Positions 17,624-25,873 of a DNA stretch of 64,000 nt are shown piece after piece. Source of the DNA: Labilibaculum sp. (GTDB taxonomy: Bacteria; Bacteroidota; Bacteroidia; Bacteroidales; Marinifilaceae); assembly GCA_016342745.1 (NCBI GenBank), contig JAEINT010000004.1, forward strand, positions 186,001 through 250,000, given 5' to 3'. The notes under the pieces are model-generated. The model saw only the letters and a program-made list of their open reading frames with translations, was not told the DNA's origin and ran no database searches. The translations under genes were made by a program, and so were the position numbers. The stretch's first letter is position 1, and each line of letters starts with the position of its first letter.

Positions 17624-18046
17624 CTAATAACTAGGAATGACGACATTAGTGAAATTCCCGGTGGATATATCCTTAACGTTAACCGTGACCCCACTTCCAT
17701 CTTCAAAAATATCAACAGAATAATTCCCTAAATTATAAGAACCTGTTTCCAATTCATTATTATCTCCAAAAATTGAATTAACTAGTTTACTTGATAATTG
17801 ATTCAATATTTGTCTATTCAAATTGGATTGAAAATCATCCAATGGATCTTGATTCAATGCATCATCAGAATTTGGGTCTTCAATTCTATTTTGCTGTGTT
17901 GCAGAATTCAACAACCAATTATAGTTATATGTATTTCCCCCAAAACTTGAATTTATAGGTGTATAAACAAAATCTTGAGCTATACCATCAACCGACATTA
18001 TCAAACTCAAGAAAAACATTACTAAGCTTACTTTTAATATATTCAT
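17624..18046 (-). CDS. csgF: CsgF curli assembly factor
   Basis: A 140-aa secreted protein from the ATG at 18046. The upstream in-frame start at 18100 would remove the signal peptide from the N-terminus and overlap csgE, so it is rejected. The signal peptide (LKVSLVMFFLSLIMSVDGIA) is followed by the diagnostic CsgF start QDFVYTPINSSFGGNTYNYN and WLLNSATQQN. In E. coli this N-terminal segment inserts into the CsgG pore and makes a second constriction, coupling secretion to nucleation at the surface. The middle is Asp/Asn-rich and the end (VTVNVKDISTGNFTNVVIPS) is the usual short beta part. It lies 16 bp after csgE and 35 bp before csgG. Confidence 0.92.
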   Translation of the reverse strand: MNILKVSLVMFFLSLIMSVDGIAQDFVYTPINSSFGGNTYNYNWLLNSATQQNRIEDPNSDDALNQDPLDDFQSNLNRQILNQLSSKLVNSIFGDNNELETGSYNLGNYSVDIFEDGSGVTVNVKDISTGNFTNVVIPSY

Positions 18047-18062
18047 GGTTCTAATTTTAGGT

Positions 18063-18575
18063 TTAAAATATTCCTGAGCCCTCCTGATCATCACCACCAA
18101 GTTGGGCTTTCATTTTTTCATAGTTATTTAGATATTGAACAACTCGTTGGTTCGCATATTTTGTCATTTGCTCCAAGACATCATACCTTGGTTGAACTTT
18201 TTGCTTGAATACAAGTGATTCATTTACGAGAACACTAATTTCTGTAGCTATACCAGGCAATACCATTTCTTTAATCGTAACAGTATAGTTCTTTACTTTC
18301 TCAGGAGCAATCCACACTGAGAAAAACATATCATAAAAATCACGGCCTACCTTTGTCATGGTTTCATCCATAATTAATCCATCAATTTCCATATCGAAAT
18401 TTGGATCCTCAGCCATTTTGTTTTTTTCTATAATTTCATTTAATGTTTTCTTTAAAATTTTTAGTGTTCGAATTGAATCATTGACATTTTTTTTCTCCTG
18501 TCCTTTTACATCATAAATCGATGAAAAAAACATAAAAAAAAAGAATAAAGCCACCCATTTACAAAACAATCTCAT
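18063..18575 (-). CDS. csgE: CsgE periplasmic curli secretion factor
   Basis: A 170-aa protein with a signal peptide (FCKWVALFFFFMFFSSIYDVKG, cut before QEKKN; motif shown only in part). A charged linker of about 50 residues follows, then the CsgE domain: EIDGLIMDETMTKVGRDFYD, FFSVWIAPEKVKNYTVTIKE, EISVLVNESLVFKQKVQPRY and DVLEQMTKYANQRVVQYL. CsgE caps the periplasmic side of CsgG and delivers the unfolded subunits. The N-terminal linker makes it longer than E. coli CsgE (129 aa). It is the first gene of the csgEFG operon. The 176 bp upstream separate it from the PorP/SprF gene, and I see no clear promoter or terminator there, so read-through from the T9SS pair is possible. Confidence 0.9.
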   Translation of the reverse strand: MRLFCKWVALFFFFMFFSSIYDVKGQEKKNVNDSIRTLKILKKTLNEIIEKNKMAEDPNFDMEIDGLIMDETMTKVGRDFYDMFFSVWIAPEKVKNYTVTIKEMVLPGIATEISVLVNESLVFKQKVQPRYDVLEQMTKYANQRVVQYLNNYEKMKAQLGGDDQEGSGIF

Positions 18576-18751
18576 TTCTAACTCAATAAAATCAATGATT
18601 ACTACAACATAAATATATCATTTCTAAATTAAATATCATAACAATAAAGTAGCCATTCGTGTACTCTTAAGGAATCTTAACTTTTGTTAACCTGTTAATT
18701 TAAATTAAACCCCAAACATCCTTATTTACATACACTTCTATATCTTAACTA

Positions 18752-19771
18752 CTAAAATTTTGGACATTTAATTGCTCTAATCCTTCTTTTTCTTCTCAAA
18801 AAATGCGTTCCTGAGCAAGATGATTTTGCTTTTCCTAACAAATAACTTAAAGAAATTTCATGAGCACCTGAATTTGTCTTCACTAAATTTGAAATTACGT
18901 AATCATAGGAATATCCTATCCTAAACCGATCCGTCTGAAACCCCAACAAAAGTATGAAAGCATCAAAATCAAAAGAAAGATTATGCCTCATCCATCCACC
19001 AAGCACCCAGTTATTTCGATAAAAATACATTCCATAGTTGATTTGCTCAAAATCTTGTTGTTTTTGATAAAGAACGTTAGGTGAAATCGTATAATTACTT
19101 TTCATTAAACCTCTGGAATACCCAAGAGGAATACTTGCTCCAGCATGAATCGTATATTTACGAGGCAATATGGCAACGTTCTCATTTGATTTAAACGCTT
19201 CATTTGGCTCAGACATGTGATCAACGACACCTCCAAAGTACAAACTCTTATAATTTACGATAAAACCAGTCGAAAAGTCCCAATAAGATTTACTCAACTC
19301 ATTAGGCTGTATTTCTCTGGTCGGATAAATTACACCATACAATGGATCTATCATATCGGAGAAAACAAATGATTCCCACTCCAATTTTCTTTGAATATAG
19401 GTTGCTTTTAAACCAATATTAATTGATAAATTTCTATTGACATCTAGCGAATAAGAATATATCCCAGATGCCATTGTTGTTTTTATTGCTCCCTGTCCTT
19501 GATTATCTTGAAGAATCAAGACACCAAGACCTCCTCTCATGAAATCAACAAACTGATCATACGAAGCCGTATAAGTAACAAAAGGCCGATTGTTTTGTGG
19601 CCATTGATTTCGATAAGACATACTTAGTACGGGCACATATTCAGATCCAGCAAATGCAGGGTTTAAATATAATCTATTCGCGTAAAACTGAGAAAACTCC
19701 ACATCCTGCCCTTTAGCTAATGAAGCTAAAAACAAACAACAGATGATATGAATAAATCTCCATTTTATCAT
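18752..19771 (-). CDS. PorP/SprF family outer-membrane protein
   Basis: A 339-aa protein with a signal peptide ending SLAKG and the family start DVEFSQFYANRLYLNPAFAG. Outer-membrane beta strands follow throughout (LSMSYRNQWPQN, GGLGVLILQDNQGQG, SINIGLKATYIQRKLEW, YTIHAGASIPLGYS, FRIGYSYDYVISNL). PorP/SprF proteins work with the type IX secretion system and are needed for surface attachment of large CHU_C-type adhesins such as SprB. The gene begins one base after the stop of the 1590-aa T9SS protein, so the two are translationally linked, the usual adhesin-SprF arrangement. The extra basic C-terminal tail (FLRRKRRIRAIKCPKF) after the last strand is unusual but short. Confidence 0.9.
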   Translation of the reverse strand: MIKWRFIHIICCLFLASLAKGQDVEFSQFYANRLYLNPAFAGSEYVPVLSMSYRNQWPQNNRPFVTYTASYDQFVDFMRGGLGVLILQDNQGQGAIKTTMASGIYSYSLDVNRNLSINIGLKATYIQRKLEWESFVFSDMIDPLYGVIYPTREIQPNELSKSYWDFSTGFIVNYKSLYFGGVVDHMSEPNEAFKSNENVAILPRKYTIHAGASIPLGYSRGLMKSNYTISPNVLYQKQQDFEQINYGMYFYRNNWVLGGWMRHNLSFDFDAFILLLGFQTDRFRIGYSYDYVISNLVKTNSGAHEISLSYLLGKAKSSCSGTHFLRRKRRIRAIKCPKF

Positions 19772-19772
19772 G

Positions 19773-22700
19773 TTATCGAATTAAAGAAACATTGCCATCT
19801 TGGCGTGCTTTACCATTTATAATTAAAACCCACACATAAACTCCTGTGCTAGCTATTTTTCCTTTGTAAGTTCCATCCCATCCCTGACCTAAATCTGTAA
19901 ATTGATAAATTAACTCTCCCCAACGGTTGTATATAAACATCTCAACATCTTCACCAGTAATATCGCCGGTTATTGAAGGTCCAAATGTATCATTTACTCC
20001 ATTTCCATCAGGAGTAAAAGCATTGGGCACAAAAATTCGATATCGGTCCATGTAAACCATTATGGAATCAGTTCCAACACAAGAGTTTAAATCAGTATAC
20101 TCTAGCGTATATTTCCCTTCTTCTACAACAGTAAAAGTTGAAGCTGTTGATCCATCTTGCCATATGTACGCTCCAGGTAAAAACTTGATATCAATTGATG
20201 GAGTTAAAATTTTTGTTTCAGTATAAAAAATTGTCGTATCCTGTCCTAAATCAAAAATAGGCTTCTCATTAATCGTAAAATCTACTATTGCTGCATTTGA
20301 ACACCCATTTTCGATTTTAGCATAAACACTACTACCTGATAAAATGGTATGGTTTAAAGGATTTGCAATTGGTACTAACAAATCAACATCCTCGAACCAA
20401 CTTACTGTAACTGATGGATCCGTAGAAACTTGATTATTCAAATTAGACAAATTGTAATTTTTCACTTCTCCTTCTCCAGATACATCTTCACACAATCCTA
20501 AACTTAAATCTATAGCTTCAGGAAGTGGGTTAAGAATAAAATTCAATCGCCCAGAATTTTCACATGCGTTCGCATTAACCGCCAACACATAATAGGAACT
20601 CTGATTTGAAACAGTCACATTTAGCGGATCAGAAACAGGAATAATCAACTGATCATCTTCAAACCATTGAATGGCAGCATTTGGATCATTACTAACTTGC
20701 AAGTTATAGTCGGTTAAATTAATTCCCATTGCAATTCCAGAACCGAAAGTATCTTCACAAAACATCTCATTCACCGTTGTAGTTTGTGGTAAAGCCACAA
20801 TATCAAATGATAATTCTGCAAAATTTTCACATGTTCCATCCCAAACACGGACATAAAAAATATCCCCATTTGAAACCAAAACATTTCCTGTGTTTATAAC
20901 TGGATTTGAATAAGCTGGATCGGAATACCAAATTAAAGAACCCGTTGTTAAGGTTGTAATATTAGGTTCATAAAAAGCTAAATCTTCCCCTTGGACTTGT
21001 AAAGTGTTAAATATGTCTTCACAAAGTGTAACCTGATAATTTTGAACATTAGGCAACGCATTAATTGTAAAGTCGACCTGCCCAACATTTGATTCTGTAC
21101 CGAAACTCACTCGAACATAAAAGCTATCACCATCAGACACTGTTGTACTCATTGGTGATGGCACAGCTAAGGTCAATCCCACATCAAAAAACCATTCCTT
21201 TAAAGTACCTGGATCATTATTAACTGCTGTCTCTAACTGCGAAAGATCATAACTTGCAATTGAACTACTTCCCATCACTTCTTCGCACAACTGAATTTGC
21301 AAGTTATTAGCTTCAGGTAAATTTCTCACATTAAAAGTTAAAGTTGCTTGATTCTGGCAATTCCCATCATCAATCATCGTATAAAATATTGAACCAGTTA
21401 CAACACTAACGTTTCCAGGTGTTACAACGGGTAATGTTAAAGCGATATCGGAATACCAAAAAATCGTAGCTCCTGCAGTATTACTAATTAAAGAATTATA
21501 TGCAAGTAAATTAATTCCTGTTGCAGTTCCTGTTCCAAAGCTATCTTCCCAAACATCCGTTGTTTGATCACTTGCATTCGGAAGTGAATTGACAGAGTAT
21601 TCTACTATTCCTACGTTTGTATTAATAGCATCGCTAACTGCTGCAAAAAATCGATCACCATCATTAACAATTACGTTTGTAGGATCTGGAACAGCATTAA
21701 TAGGTAAACCATTAGGTTCTGTTGGCCAATCTGTAAACCAAGCGAAGGTATCTCCATTACCTTCATTTATCTGATTTTCCAATAAGGTTAAATCGATATT
21801 AGCACTACCAGAACCTTCCGTATCTTCACATATTACAGGAAAAACATTACGTGCAATTGGCGTATTAACAACTGAAAAGTCTACTATTGCCACATTAACA
21901 CAGGAACCATTCGAAACTAAAACGTAATAAACATCACCATCAGTAACATCATGATTAGTTGGATCAGTAACCAAATTTGTTAAAGCTGCGTCCAAATACC
22001 AATCAAGAGTATTAAATGCACCGCCTAGAATAGTATTATTGTAAAAAGTTAGATCAACTCCAAGTGATATCATTGAGCCTGGAACATCTTCAAATTCGAC
22101 AATGGATTGATTATTTGCAATAGGTAATGCATTTACGGTATAATCTACTATCGAACTATTGGTTTCGCCTCCACTTTGCACTAAGGTGTAAAATAATTGT
22201 CCGTTACTGACCGTTACATTAGAAGGATTGACAACTGCATTTGTTAGTCCAGAATCATTATACCAATCGACCCTACTTGGTGTTCCTCCATTTACTGCTG
22301 CATTTAGTAATGACAAATCAACATTCGTAGCAGTTCCACTTCCAAATGTATCTTCACAAACTTCAATGGATAGATCATTGGCTATAGGTGACGATCGAAC
22401 TGTAAATTGAATACTACCTTGATTCAAGCATACCCCATTATCTATAAAACCATAAAAGATATCTTGGTCATTAACAAGCATATTTGTTGGATTGGCAATT
22501 GGAATCGTAAAAGCTGCATCTTGATACCAAACAATATTATTAGCTCCCGCTACTTGCGTATTATAGGCAGTTAAATCGACTCCCGATGCACTACCGGACC
22601 CAAAACTATCTTCCCATATTTGCACGGACACACTATTGCCCTCAGGCAAAGATTCAATCGTGTAATTTACTGTTGCAACACTAGTTTGAGTGCCTGTAGA

Positions 22701-24545
22701 AACTTGAGCATAAAAATTCTCTCCATTAGAAACAATTCTATTATTAGGACTATTCACCGGTTGAGTTAAAGCCAAATCATGAAACCACGTTACCACAAAG
22801 CCATTATTGCTAGTAATAGCAGGCTCTAATAAGGTTAAATCTACGTTAGAAACAACTCCAGAATTGTAATTATCTTCACACAATATAATGTTTTGATCCA
22901 CAGCCATCGGCAGAGCGTTTACGGTATAGGTAACAACTGCAGCATTAGAACAAAATCCATCATTTACTTCAACCCAAAACTGCTGTCCATTGGTAACACT
23001 TACATTTGTTGGCGTACCAATTAAAGTTGTGAGACTTGCATCAGAATACCAGATGTAAGTTGTTCCAGCTTGTCCATTCACAGCAGTTTCATTAATTGTA
23101 AGATCTACACCACTCGCTATTCCAGTTCCTGCAGCATCTTCCCAAACGGTTACGGTTTGATCGTTTACAACAGGTAAATCCCGAATTGTTACTGCTTGAG
23201 TCACATTATCTGTTCCTCCAGAAATTAAATTTACCTCTAAATTAACACTGTAGGTGTTCGCACTCGAATACACATGATTCACAGTAAATGGACTTGTATT
23301 TGAGGTGGTACTATTTCCATCTCCGAAATCCCATGTAGCGCTACTTATATTCGCTAAATCAGAAGTTATTGTGAACTCAGTATTGTCACCAACACAATCA
23401 AATTGATAGGCAAACTCTAGGGTAAATATGCTAGTAACAAAATTAGGCAATCCTAATTGGCATCTCCTTCCAGCTAAGTTCTTTGAATCAGCAACAAAAT
23501 TGGCTCCTGCACCTGCAACATCAGGATTGTTAATCACATCTAAATTTAGACTGCCTGTGGTGCCATTTGTATTCGTTTTAGCCATATAGATTCGATTATC
23601 TGGGGCTAATTGCAAAGCTCCATACAACCAAGTACCACTTCCAATAACTTGAGCTGAACTATTAATTGTAGACTGATTATTTGAAGAAATATTGAATTGA
23701 TATAAGTCTCCAGCCGAAAAGGAACTTACATATAAGTATTCTCCAGAGGGTGAAAATTCAACACCATAAGGCGTAGTGTAATTATTTAATTGAATTGGAT
23801 TCGACACCACTCCAGTATTGGTATTGAAATCAAAAAGCTCAACTCGGTCTTGAGTATAAATAGCGACTGCCAATTTTGTCCCATTCGGAGAGGTTTTCAT
23901 ATAACCAATTGCTGTTCTTCTATCGCTGTTATGCCTTACCCCAATTGTACTAATCGTAGGAGTTCCAACTCCAGCTGCACTTAGTTGATAAGCATAAAAA
24001 TCCCGACTATCATACAAATGCATTAAAATCCAAAAATCAGTTCCGTTAGCATGCTTAACTGCTGTAACTTTTTCACAAACCTCATTACCATTTAAAACAG
24101 TATTTTTGACCGTTACTGCTCCCAATCCACCATTCATTGACAAATCGACAATGGAATAATTTAAACCATTTCGTAATGCATTTTGATGCGCATCTACTGT
24201 GAAAATATAATAAAGAATAGTACTTCCAGGTTGTTGAACTATGATTGAAGACTGCGTTGCGGAAGAATTGCCATCTAACCCATTGCCATTTGCCATAACA
24301 GCATGGTTCTTATTATATACTGTAATACCATCTGTATAAAACAACAAATCCCCTTGTGCATTGCATACCGTTGAACATCCCTCTTCAGTATCCAAACTTC
24401 CATTTGTTAGGGCAACTGCAGGATCAACGTTAAAATCTAAACCAGCATTTTCGCCAAAATACCAAACTCCTGCCTGTCCCTGACCAAACAAAACAGAAGG
24501 AGAGAAAAATGTAAAAAAGACAGCTATGCGAAAGAGAAATTTCAT
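19773..24545 (-). CDS. Large T9SS-exported repeat protein with CHU_C C-terminus (SprB-like adhesin class)
   Basis: A 1590-aa secreted protein. Signal peptide (FLFRIAVFFTFFSPSVLFG), then a beta-propeller-like N-terminal region (about 22-390: AGVWYFGENAGLDFN, SPNGTKLAVAI, SPSGEYLYVSS, APDNRIYMAK). A PKD domain follows (about 395-455: WDFGDGNSTTSNTSPFTVNH). Then come 11 repeats of about 85 residues, each starting [WC]ED..G(S/T)G and containing WY.D..LT and NVTVSNGQ.FY. The C-terminus (about 1503-1590: FVPNAFTPDGNGVNDTFGP, YNRWGELIYQ, TGVYVWVLI) is the gliding-motility-associated CHU_C sorting domain that targets proteins to the type IX system. It is probably a cell-surface adhesin, and the downstream PorP/SprF partner supports this. 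In repeats 1-8 Cys alternates in a regular way (see findings). Confidence 0.9.
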   Translation of the reverse strand: MKFLFRIAVFFTFFSPSVLFGQGQAGVWYFGENAGLDFNVDPAVALTNGSLDTEEGCSTVCNAQGDLLFYTDGITVYNKNHAVMANGNGLDGNSSATQSSIIVQQPGSTILYYIFTVDAHQNALRNGLNYSIVDLSMNGGLGAVTVKNTVLNGNEVCEKVTAVKHANGTDFWILMHLYDSRDFYAYQLSAAGVGTPTISTIGVRHNSDRRTAIGYMKTSPNGTKLAVAIYTQDRVELFDFNTNTGVVSNPIQLNNYTTPYGVEFSPSGEYLYVSSFSAGDLYQFNISSNNQSTINSSAQVIGSGTWLYGALQLAPDNRIYMAKTNTNGTTGSLNLDVINNPDVAGAGANFVADSKNLAGRRCQLGLPNFVTSIFTLEFAYQFDCVGDNTEFTITSDLANISSATWDFGDGNSTTSNTSPFTVNHVYSSANTYSVNLEVNLISGGTDNVTQAVTIRDLPVVNDQTVTVWEDAAGTGIASGVDLTINETAVNGQAGTTYIWYSDASLTTLIGTPTNVSVTNGQQFWVEVNDGFCSNAAVVTYTVNALPMAVDQNIILCEDNYNSGVVSNVDLTLLEPAITSNNGFVVTWFHDLALTQPVNSPNNRIVSNGENFYAQVSTGTQTSVATVNYTIESLPEGNSVSVQIWEDSFGSGSASGVDLTAYNTQVAGANNIVWYQDAAFTIPIANPTNMLVNDQDIFYGFIDNGVCLNQGSIQFTVRSSPIANDLSIEVCEDTFGSGTATNVDLSLLNAAVNGGTPSRVDWYNDSGLTNAVVNPSNVTVSNGQLFYTLVQSGGETNSSIVDYTVNALPIANNQSIVEFEDVPGSMISLGVDLTFYNNTILGGAFNTLDWYLDAALTNLVTDPTNHDVTDGDVYYVLVSNGSCVNVAIVDFSVVNTPIARNVFPVICEDTEGSGSANIDLTLLENQINEGNGDTFAWFTDWPTEPNGLPINAVPDPTNVIVNDGDRFFAAVSDAINTNVGIVEYSVNSLPNASDQTTDVWEDSFGTGTATGINLLAYNSLISNTAGATIFWYSDIALTLPVVTPGNVSVVTGSIFYTMIDDGNCQNQATLTFNVRNLPEANNLQIQLCEEVMGSSSIASYDLSQLETAVNNDPGTLKEWFFDVGLTLAVPSPMSTTVSDGDSFYVRVSFGTESNVGQVDFTINALPNVQNYQVTLCEDIFNTLQVQGEDLAFYEPNITTLTTGSLIWYSDPAYSNPVINTGNVLVSNGDIFYVRVWDGTCENFAELSFDIVALPQTTTVNEMFCEDTFGSGIAMGINLTDYNLQVSNDPNAAIQWFEDDQLIIPVSDPLNVTVSNQSSYYVLAVNANACENSGRLNFILNPLPEAIDLSLGLCEDVSGEGEVKNYNLSNLNNQVSTDPSVTVSWFEDVDLLVPIANPLNHTILSGSSVYAKIENGCSNAAIVDFTINEKPIFDLGQDTTIFYTETKILTPSIDIKFLPGAYIWQDGSTASTFTVVEEGKYTLEYTDLNSCVGTDSIMVYMDRYRIFVPNAFTPDGNGVNDTFGPSITGDITGEDVEMFIYNRWGELIYQFTDLGQGWDGTYKGKIASTGVYVWVLIINGKARQDGNVSLIR

Positions 24546-24561
24546 TTGCTATTTATCTTTA

Positions 24562-24569
24562 CAAACCTA
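24562..24569 (-). promoter_or_regulatory. Candidate -7 box for the T9SS adhesin-PorP operon
   Basis: On the minus strand TAGGTTTG matches TAnnTTTG, 17 bp upstream of the start at 24545. No -33 TTTG at the right distance was found. Confidence 0.4.
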
Positions 24570-24674
24570 CGATAGTAGAAATGTTTAATTATGCTTAAAA
24601 TCTGATTTACTTTCAGTTATATACAATTTACAAAATATATTTAACCAATGAATTAGAACTAGTTTTTAATAAAT

Positions 24675-24721
24675 AAAAATCAGGCAATATTCACATTAAC
24701 TATGATATTTACCTGATTTTA
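24675..24721. terminator. Inverted repeat, probable terminator of the small HTH gene
   Basis: AAAATCAGGCAA and TTACCTGATTTT form a 12-bp stem with one mismatch around a 22-base loop, flanked by A and T runs. It lies 28 bp beyond the stop of the 62-aa HTH gene. Confidence 0.6.
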
Positions 24722-24748
24722 ATATTTGTTTATCAGCCTTACTATAAA

Positions 24749-24937
24749 TTAGCTTAGGCCTAAGTAATCGAAGAGTTTTGATTTAACTGTTGTAGTCAAA
24801 GGTCGTTTCCCATTTAAAATATAAGACAAATACACATCGGTAATACCAATAATTTTGGCAACTTTCTTTTTCTTATCATCTAGAATTCGAAGTCTGTCTT
24901 TAATTCTAACCAAATCGTTCTGAACATCCTGCTTCAT
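24749..24937 (-). CDS. Small Cro/CI-type HTH protein
   Basis: A 62-aa protein that is little more than one helix-turn-helix domain: RIKDRLRILDDKKKKVAKII, GITDVYLSYILNGKRPLTTT, VKSKLFDYLGL. The pattern of a short helix, recognition helix (DVYLSYILNGKR) and C-terminal helix fits the XRE family. It has no sensor or dimerisation extension. It stands alone with a terminator after it, directly upstream (in transcription order) of the T9SS adhesin-PorP and csg genes. A role in their control is only suggested by position. Confidence 0.65.
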   Translation of the reverse strand: MKQDVQNDLVRIKDRLRILDDKKKKVAKIIGITDVYLSYILNGKRPLTTTVKSKLFDYLGLS

Positions 24938-25094
24938 AAACTTCAGTTTTTAATTATATAATTGAGTATTAAGGTTTCATTTTTCTTAATTTGAACTGGA
25001 AACAAACGTGTTAATCATTTGCCTCCAGATTCAAACTAGTTTTGTAAATTGAAATCAATCTACATGGTTGGTTTTAAGTGAATAGAGCTAAATA

Positions 25095-25460
25095 TTAGTT
25101 CGGACTGTAATCCAATCCAGAACCAATAGCCTTTTTTAATTCGAAAATACGAAGTTGCTTTTGCAGCAATTCATAATTCGTATGAAGTGCTTTCCGGTTA
25201 TCAAGTTTAGAGGTATACTCTTCACGATCGACCGTAATCACAACTTTGGTTTCTTTAAAATGATCGTTAATATATTTAAGCATATCTAAATTAGACAAGG
25301 CTTTTAACGGAATAATAACCAAATCAATTGTGGTCTGATTAAGAATAATTTCAGTTTCCGTTGGGTCATCAGCAAAATATGCTTTTGCGTCCAAGCTCTG
25401 AATATATTCTTTCAGCTCATCAATCAGTAATCTATTTTCTTTTATAAATAAGATATTCAT
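25095..25460 (-). CDS. Degenerate receiver-like protein (pseudo-receiver)
   Basis: A 121-aa protein from the ATG at 25460; an upstream in-frame start at 25505 adds 15 residues that do not look like a receiver. The alternating strand/helix layout follows a CheY-type receiver: MNILFIKENRLLIDELKEYI, then DLVIIPLKALSNLDML, then TKVVITVDREEYTSKLDN. Key residues are missing. The acidic pair after strand 1 is KE, the phospho-acceptor Asp after strand 3 is Pro (LVIIP where receivers have LVLLD), and no KP pair is seen after strand 5. It therefore should not be phosphorylated in the usual way. The last 30 residues are charged and helical. Upstream there is a 365-bp region with palindromes, and the next operon encodes a sigma-54 regulator and a kinase-like protein. 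Confidence 0.6.
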   Translation of the reverse strand: MNILFIKENRLLIDELKEYIQSLDAKAYFADDPTETEIILNQTTIDLVIIPLKALSNLDMLKYINDHFKETKVVITVDREEYTSKLDNRKALHTNYELLQKQLRIFELKKAIGSGLDYSPN

Positions 25461-25634
25461 TGGTTTCTCTGATGAAGGAAGACGTATAAAACTATTTCCT
25501 CCCATATTAATATATCCATTACTTTATTAACGATTCAACAAAATCTATACTATCAATCAGCATGCCGCAAACAGCAATTCTCTTACTTAGTGATACTTAT
25601 CCCATTTGCGCGTCAGATTTACCTAAATATCTCC

Positions 25635-25758
25635 TATCCACTAACGGATATTTAAGTTTAAGAAAAATAAAACTTTGAATGTAACAAGCTGATATACTTG
25701 ACACCTGTCAAAATCAATAAATTTTATCCATTTTCGGATACAATGAAAAACGGATATC
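25635..25758. promoter_or_regulatory. Cluster of palindromes, candidate regulator binding sites
   Basis: In the 365-bp gap between the pseudo-receiver start (25460) and the sigma-54 regulator terminator there are two copies of TATCCA-N4-CGGATA (25635-25650 and 25725-25740, 90 bp apart). A separate palindrome TTGACA-CC-TGTCAA lies at 25698-25711, and there is a half-site CGGATATC at 25751-25758. Seen from the pseudo-receiver gene, they lie about 175-300 bp upstream of its start, a usual distance for enhancer sites of sigma-54 activators. The link to that regulator is inference. Confidence 0.5.
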
Positions 25759-25839
25759 AATATATCGATTGAAAATATTATTTAGGAATTACTTTAGCTG
25801 AGTACGAGTAAAATGTTTAAAACTCTGGCAAATTGTGAA

Positions 25840-25873
25840 TAAAAAAAAATACCTGATTAAGAATCAGGTATTA
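25840..25873 (-). terminator. Terminator of the kinase/sigma-54 regulator operon
   Basis: On the minus strand AATACCTGATT-CTT-AATCAGGTATT then a run of nine T. The stem begins at the stop codon of the regulator gene. Confidence 0.9.

Noticed and set aside
25608-25624. A sigma-54 (-24/-12) promoter upstream of the pseudo-receiver gene
   Set aside because: A GG and a GC element with the right 10-bp spacing exist on the minus strand (about TAGGTAAATCTGACGC), but the -12 box is ACGC, not TTGC, and the -24 box is weak, so it does not meet the consensus.
25698-25711. An attachment site or transposon end from the TTGACACCTGTCAA palindrome and its second copy at 37349
   Set aside because: No integrase, transposase, target duplication or tRNA is near either copy. 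It is treated as a possible regulatory site instead.
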